NCBI GenBank assembly: GCA_015680685.1
Contig: MNCI01038211.1
Span: 387,859 to 451,858 of the forward strand
From: Gnetum montanum
Lineage: Eukaryota > Streptophyta > Gnetopsida > Gnetales > Gnetaceae
Direction: 5' to 3'
Length of the DNA stretch: 64,000 nucleotides
Numbering within the stretch: the first letter of the stretch is position 1; each line of letters opens with the position of its first letter. Under the pieces are notes generated by a model. It ran no database searches. It saw only the letters and a list, made by a program, of their open reading frames with translations, and was not told the origin of the DNA. Positions 61,256-64,000 of the stretch are shown here, piece by piece. The translations under genes were made by a program, and so were the position numbers.

Positions 61256-61465
61256 TTAAAGGTAGGCTTTAACATTAGCATATTTGTCTTGGGTATCGGT
61301 AGCACTTACGGAGGTGATGTGTACCACTTGAGTGATAGGTTCTTTGCACTCTATTATCGAAGTAGGCAAAGTTGTAAATAGGTGTGGTGGCATGTTTAAC
61401 ACTAACATGGCTAAGACATCTACTATAGTGTTCTCATTGCATGGAACATGTTGGATGTCTATCAT
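61256..61465 (-). pseudogene. RNase H tail of the Tat-like element
   Basis: MIDIQHVPCNENTIVDVLAMLVL matches the end of gypsy RNase H (xVxHVxRxxNxxADxLAxL), with Ala-Asp changed to Val-Asp. The rest of RNase H and the RT palm, which should precede it, are missing. Confidence 0.6.
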
Positions 61466-61479
61466 TGTAAACTATTTCA

Positions 61480-62160
61480 ACAAACTATTTTAGTAAATCA
61501 TGAACAATCGTAGTATCAATAAGTTGATCGATACTTGGTAATGGGAAGTCATCTTTAATTGTTGCTTTGTTCAGATCTCAAAAGTCTATACAAATTCATA
61601 TACCTCCTATTTTCTTGGAGACTACAATGATGTGCAATACTTACTCCAAGTAATTAACCATGTGGATAAAGCCTACTTGATATAGCTTGGTAATTTCATC
61701 ACATACGACTAGTGCAATTTCTGGTTTAATTTTTCAAGCCTTTTGTTTTACTGCTTTGATATCCAGGTCTAAGACAATGTTATGTTGTATGAGCCATGGG
61801 TCTAAGCCCAACATGTCATTATAGGACCACGCGAATACTTTAATGTTGTTTTGAAGAACCTTAGATATGTCCTTTTGTATTTTTGAATTTAAGAGGGAGC
61901 CAAGTTTTAATGTCTTTATTTCCCCCTGGATGTAGTTACAAGTGCTTCAATGAGAGGGTCCTCGGTCACATCCTCGGCCTCTATGTTTAAGGCTTGGACC
62001 AAATTTTTGGGCCAATCTAGGGTTGTTTCCAAGGATGCTACAATGTTTTCAGTAGATAATTCCTAGTCTATTGATTCTGAGTTTAGGTGTCTCGTAAGCT
62101 TGCCATGAGGACCTGTCAAGGTGGAAAGCAAATGTAGATCATCGTGCATAGCCATTTTTG
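61480..62160 (-). pseudogene. RT N-terminal part of the Tat-like element
   Basis: Minus strand from about 62,150: an extension typical of gypsy RT starts (DPLIEALVTT, then NNIKVF and DMLGLDPW near 61,800), DIKAVKQKA, CDEITKLYQVGFI, CIDF-DLNKATIKDDFPLPSID near 61,560-61,510. It stops there, before the FMDxxSGYxQI catalytic block. In-frame stops are present. Confidence 0.72.
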
Positions 62161-62289
62161 TTAAGCCTGTCATAATAAAAAAAAGTCAAGTCAAGTGATA
62201 CCTATTTGTAGAAATAGCATGGAATGAATTTTTGTAAAGTAACAATACAACATAAAGTAATCATCAATCACTGTGTGAAATTCACAAGT

Positions 62290-62720
62290 TGAAGCTACCA
62301 ATTTAAGGTCTCGGTGGACCATATCGAGACTTGAAACGAATGCTAACATTGCCAGTTTAAGGTCGTAGTAGATCGTCACATGTTATATAGTTTGGTTTAT
62401 AGTAAGGAATGAGTGGTGAGATGCCATATAGGACATGGAAAATTTTTGACCAAGTTAAAACATATGCTAGAACTACTAGTTTAAGGTCTTTGTGGACCGC
62501 TACTAGGTAGAGTTGAAATCCAAAATTGCTAGTTTAAGGTCTTTGCAGACTGTTAATAGGTAGATTTTAAAAGCTAAGATTTGCTAGTTTAAGGTCTTTG
62601 TAGACCATCATTAGGTTACATTATAGGTTAATGTCCTATGTAAACTAAGATTTCCAGTTTAAAGTCTTAGCAGACCATTAACAGGTATACTTTGTAAAGA
62701 TGGATAGCTAATTTAAGATG
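62290..62720. repeat. Tandem array B, about 53-55-bp units with the same hairpin core
   Basis: Five to six units, mostly 53-55 bp with one longer, share the core AGTTTAAGGTCTTTGTAGACC with array A. GGTC-N6-GACC arms are perfect at 62,307-62,320, 62,485-62,498 and 62,593-62,606 and imperfect in others. It lies on the opposite side of the pol remnant from array A. Confidence 0.85.
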
Positions 62721-62864
62721 GAACAAAATTTTCAGTGGGCCCACTTGTTATGCTGTAGACAATCGCTACACTAAGGTGTTACTATGACACAATAGTGCTA
62801 CGTAATAAGGAGTGGCCCCTATTAATCGAGTCATGAAAATTGCAAGTATTTTACCGCATTGGCT

Positions 62865-63131
62865 ATAAATAGGGGTTTACCCCCTAGTAAATGTGCCATT
62901 TTCATTGTCAAAGTCGAGAGCCCATACCCAAAGCATAGCACGATTGCACAAAGAGAGAGCGAACTGGTATAGTGTAGTAGTTGACATGGAATTTGCAAGT
63001 GAGACAATGGCACCCAAAGGTGAACGCAAGCACCAAGGACTTGCCAAAGTAGACGAGGTGAAGGACACTTTGGGGTGCTTGTCCCAGGCACATGTTGAAG
63101 TGCAGGAGGAGGCTCCATCTACTTGGTAAGT
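62865..63131 (+). promoter_or_regulatory. Candidate promoter and first exon
   Basis: A strong TATA box (GGCTATAAATAGGGG, about 62,863-62,877) is followed by an ATG at 62,986-62,988 and a 47-codon frame (begins MEFASETMAPKGERKHQG, charged, no known domain) that ends in TAA at 63,127. An ideal plant 5' splice site, TTG/GTAAGT, lies at 63,126 just before that stop, so the frame could continue into a second exon. This could equally be the promoter and leader of another LTR element. No downstream exon identified. Confidence 0.3.
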
Positions 63132-64000
63132 TACTATGCTACCCTTGTTTTTCAGATGTTGTTATCATTATTGTGGTAACATTTGCGTCCATTGCCATTG
63201 TTTTGGCTACCACACCATTATTTCCGTTAGCTAACTACAGTGGTCATACTAGTGCAATGGTATGTTTGCATGCAACACCGCCTTAACTGCCATTGTTGAG
63301 AATGGTGATTGCCTTGTCGCAAGGATTTGGATAATTCTAAGTGGAATAGCGCATGCTTGGCATAGCGTATCATCTTTACGAAGGGTTTATGTATTCGTGA
63401 AATTTGTTAGGGTGATGTGTGCTTAAGCATAGTGTAACATGAGTTATTTTGTATAGAAATATAGGATTGAGATGACGAGGACACAGAATTTTCTCTCATC
63501 TGTGCTGATCAAGGCAAAAAAAAATTTGTGTACTGTTGCACTTGCTCCATTGCTATGCCTATTACAAGGGTATGTTTGTCATATTGTCACGCATTTGGCT
63601 ATGCTTGTTCATTTGCTATCTTGCTACACTGTGAGTATCATAGTCATCACTCTTAAGCGTACATGTAATTGTTACGCTACGTACCTGTTATATTGTGGCG
63701 TGTATCGTGTAAGAATTATCGTAAGGCGTAGCCAGTGTTGTTACACAATATGGTGCCTAATGGCTATGCTACACTATAGGTGTCATTTTGTAATATCACC
63801 TATAATGCTCAACTCTTTTTTTTTTATTAAAGAAAAATTTGCGACTGGGAGAACATGCTACGCTACGTGCAAAGAAAGGTTATGCTATGCTATATGTGAA
63901 TAGATGATTACGCTACACTACATGTAAACTTCACCTGAACACAATGCTAACATTTTATGTCTTGTTGTGTAGGGTCATGTTGAAGCCCATTTTGATTGTC
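63132..64000. other. Unassigned, GCTACG-rich sequence
   Basis: About 63,340-63,950 is again rich in GCTACGCTAC/AGCATAGCGTA words like 57,480-57,970. The 143-codon plus-strand open frame at 63,472-63,903 is Cys/Tyr-rich because of these words and is not convincing as a gene. Confidence 0.45.

Noticed and set aside
63472-63903. 143-codon plus-strand frame rich in Cys and Tyr
   Set aside because: Composition follows the GCTACG/TGCTAT words; no domain or splice context.
1-64000. CRISPR arrays, bacterial operons, rRNA genes
   Set aside because: No spaced identical repeats, no prokaryotic gene organisation and no rRNA-like sequence; the content is plant retroelement debris.

Overview
The window looks like intergenic DNA from a seed plant with a large, repeat-rich genome. 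It is AT-rich for most of its length and holds no intact protein-coding gene that I can defend. Almost everything recognisable is decayed LTR retrotransposon. Premature stops are enriched for TAG where a related copy has CAG or TGG, as expected from long-term CHG methylation and deamination in plants. I cannot name the species.

Layout, left to right. 1-8.7 kb is old unassigned sequence with a 3 x 73 bp tandem repeat and a Ty3/gypsy pol scrap. 8.74-11.56 kb is a worn minus-strand Ty1/copia remnant with LTR-like direct repeats and a Met-tRNA-type PBS. 11,701-21,848 is a complete but broken Ty3/gypsy element (element 1) with gag, PR, RT, RNase H and INT, LTRs carrying a minisatellite, and a one-mismatch TSD. 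A head-to-head pair of tRNA-derived SINE-like heads lies near 22.4 kb. 23,662-32,957 is a minus-strand relative (element 3) with a perfect ATAAA TSD. It keeps gag, has no recognisable pol, and carries a roughly 950-codon accessory frame next to its 3' LTR. 35.5-44.1 kb is a Ty1/copia element split by a third relative (element 2, 36,582-43,760, perfect ATTTA TSD), which keeps gag and protease but has lost RT to INT. 44,130-48,295 is the 3' end of a minus-strand chromovirus (chromodomain, PPT, 2.8-kb LTR), which also entered the copia gene. 48,296-54,212 is a nearly full-length, heavily mutated Ty1/copia element. From about 56,566 the base composition changes. That last part holds a minus-strand Tat-like Ty3/gypsy remnant (RT N-terminus, RNase H tail, INT), bracketed by two tandem arrays that share a hairpin core.

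Elements 1, 2 and 3 form one family: LTR ends TGATGAG/CTCATCA, an Asp-tRNA PBS, a shared gag motif (RLDMNNIP) and a repeated polypurine-like G-run motif. Element 1 is the type that could once have supplied pol in trans; elements 2 and 3 look like gag-carrying non-autonomous derivatives.

Most unusual is element 3. Its accessory frame is preceded by an internal copy of the U3 promoter architecture (20-bp GATATC palindromes followed by a TATA box), suggesting a retroelement with a second, internal promoter. Three single N characters mark assembly joins; two flank a segment that is an inverted copy of nearby sequence, and one separates a 54-bp duplication, so local structure there should not be trusted.
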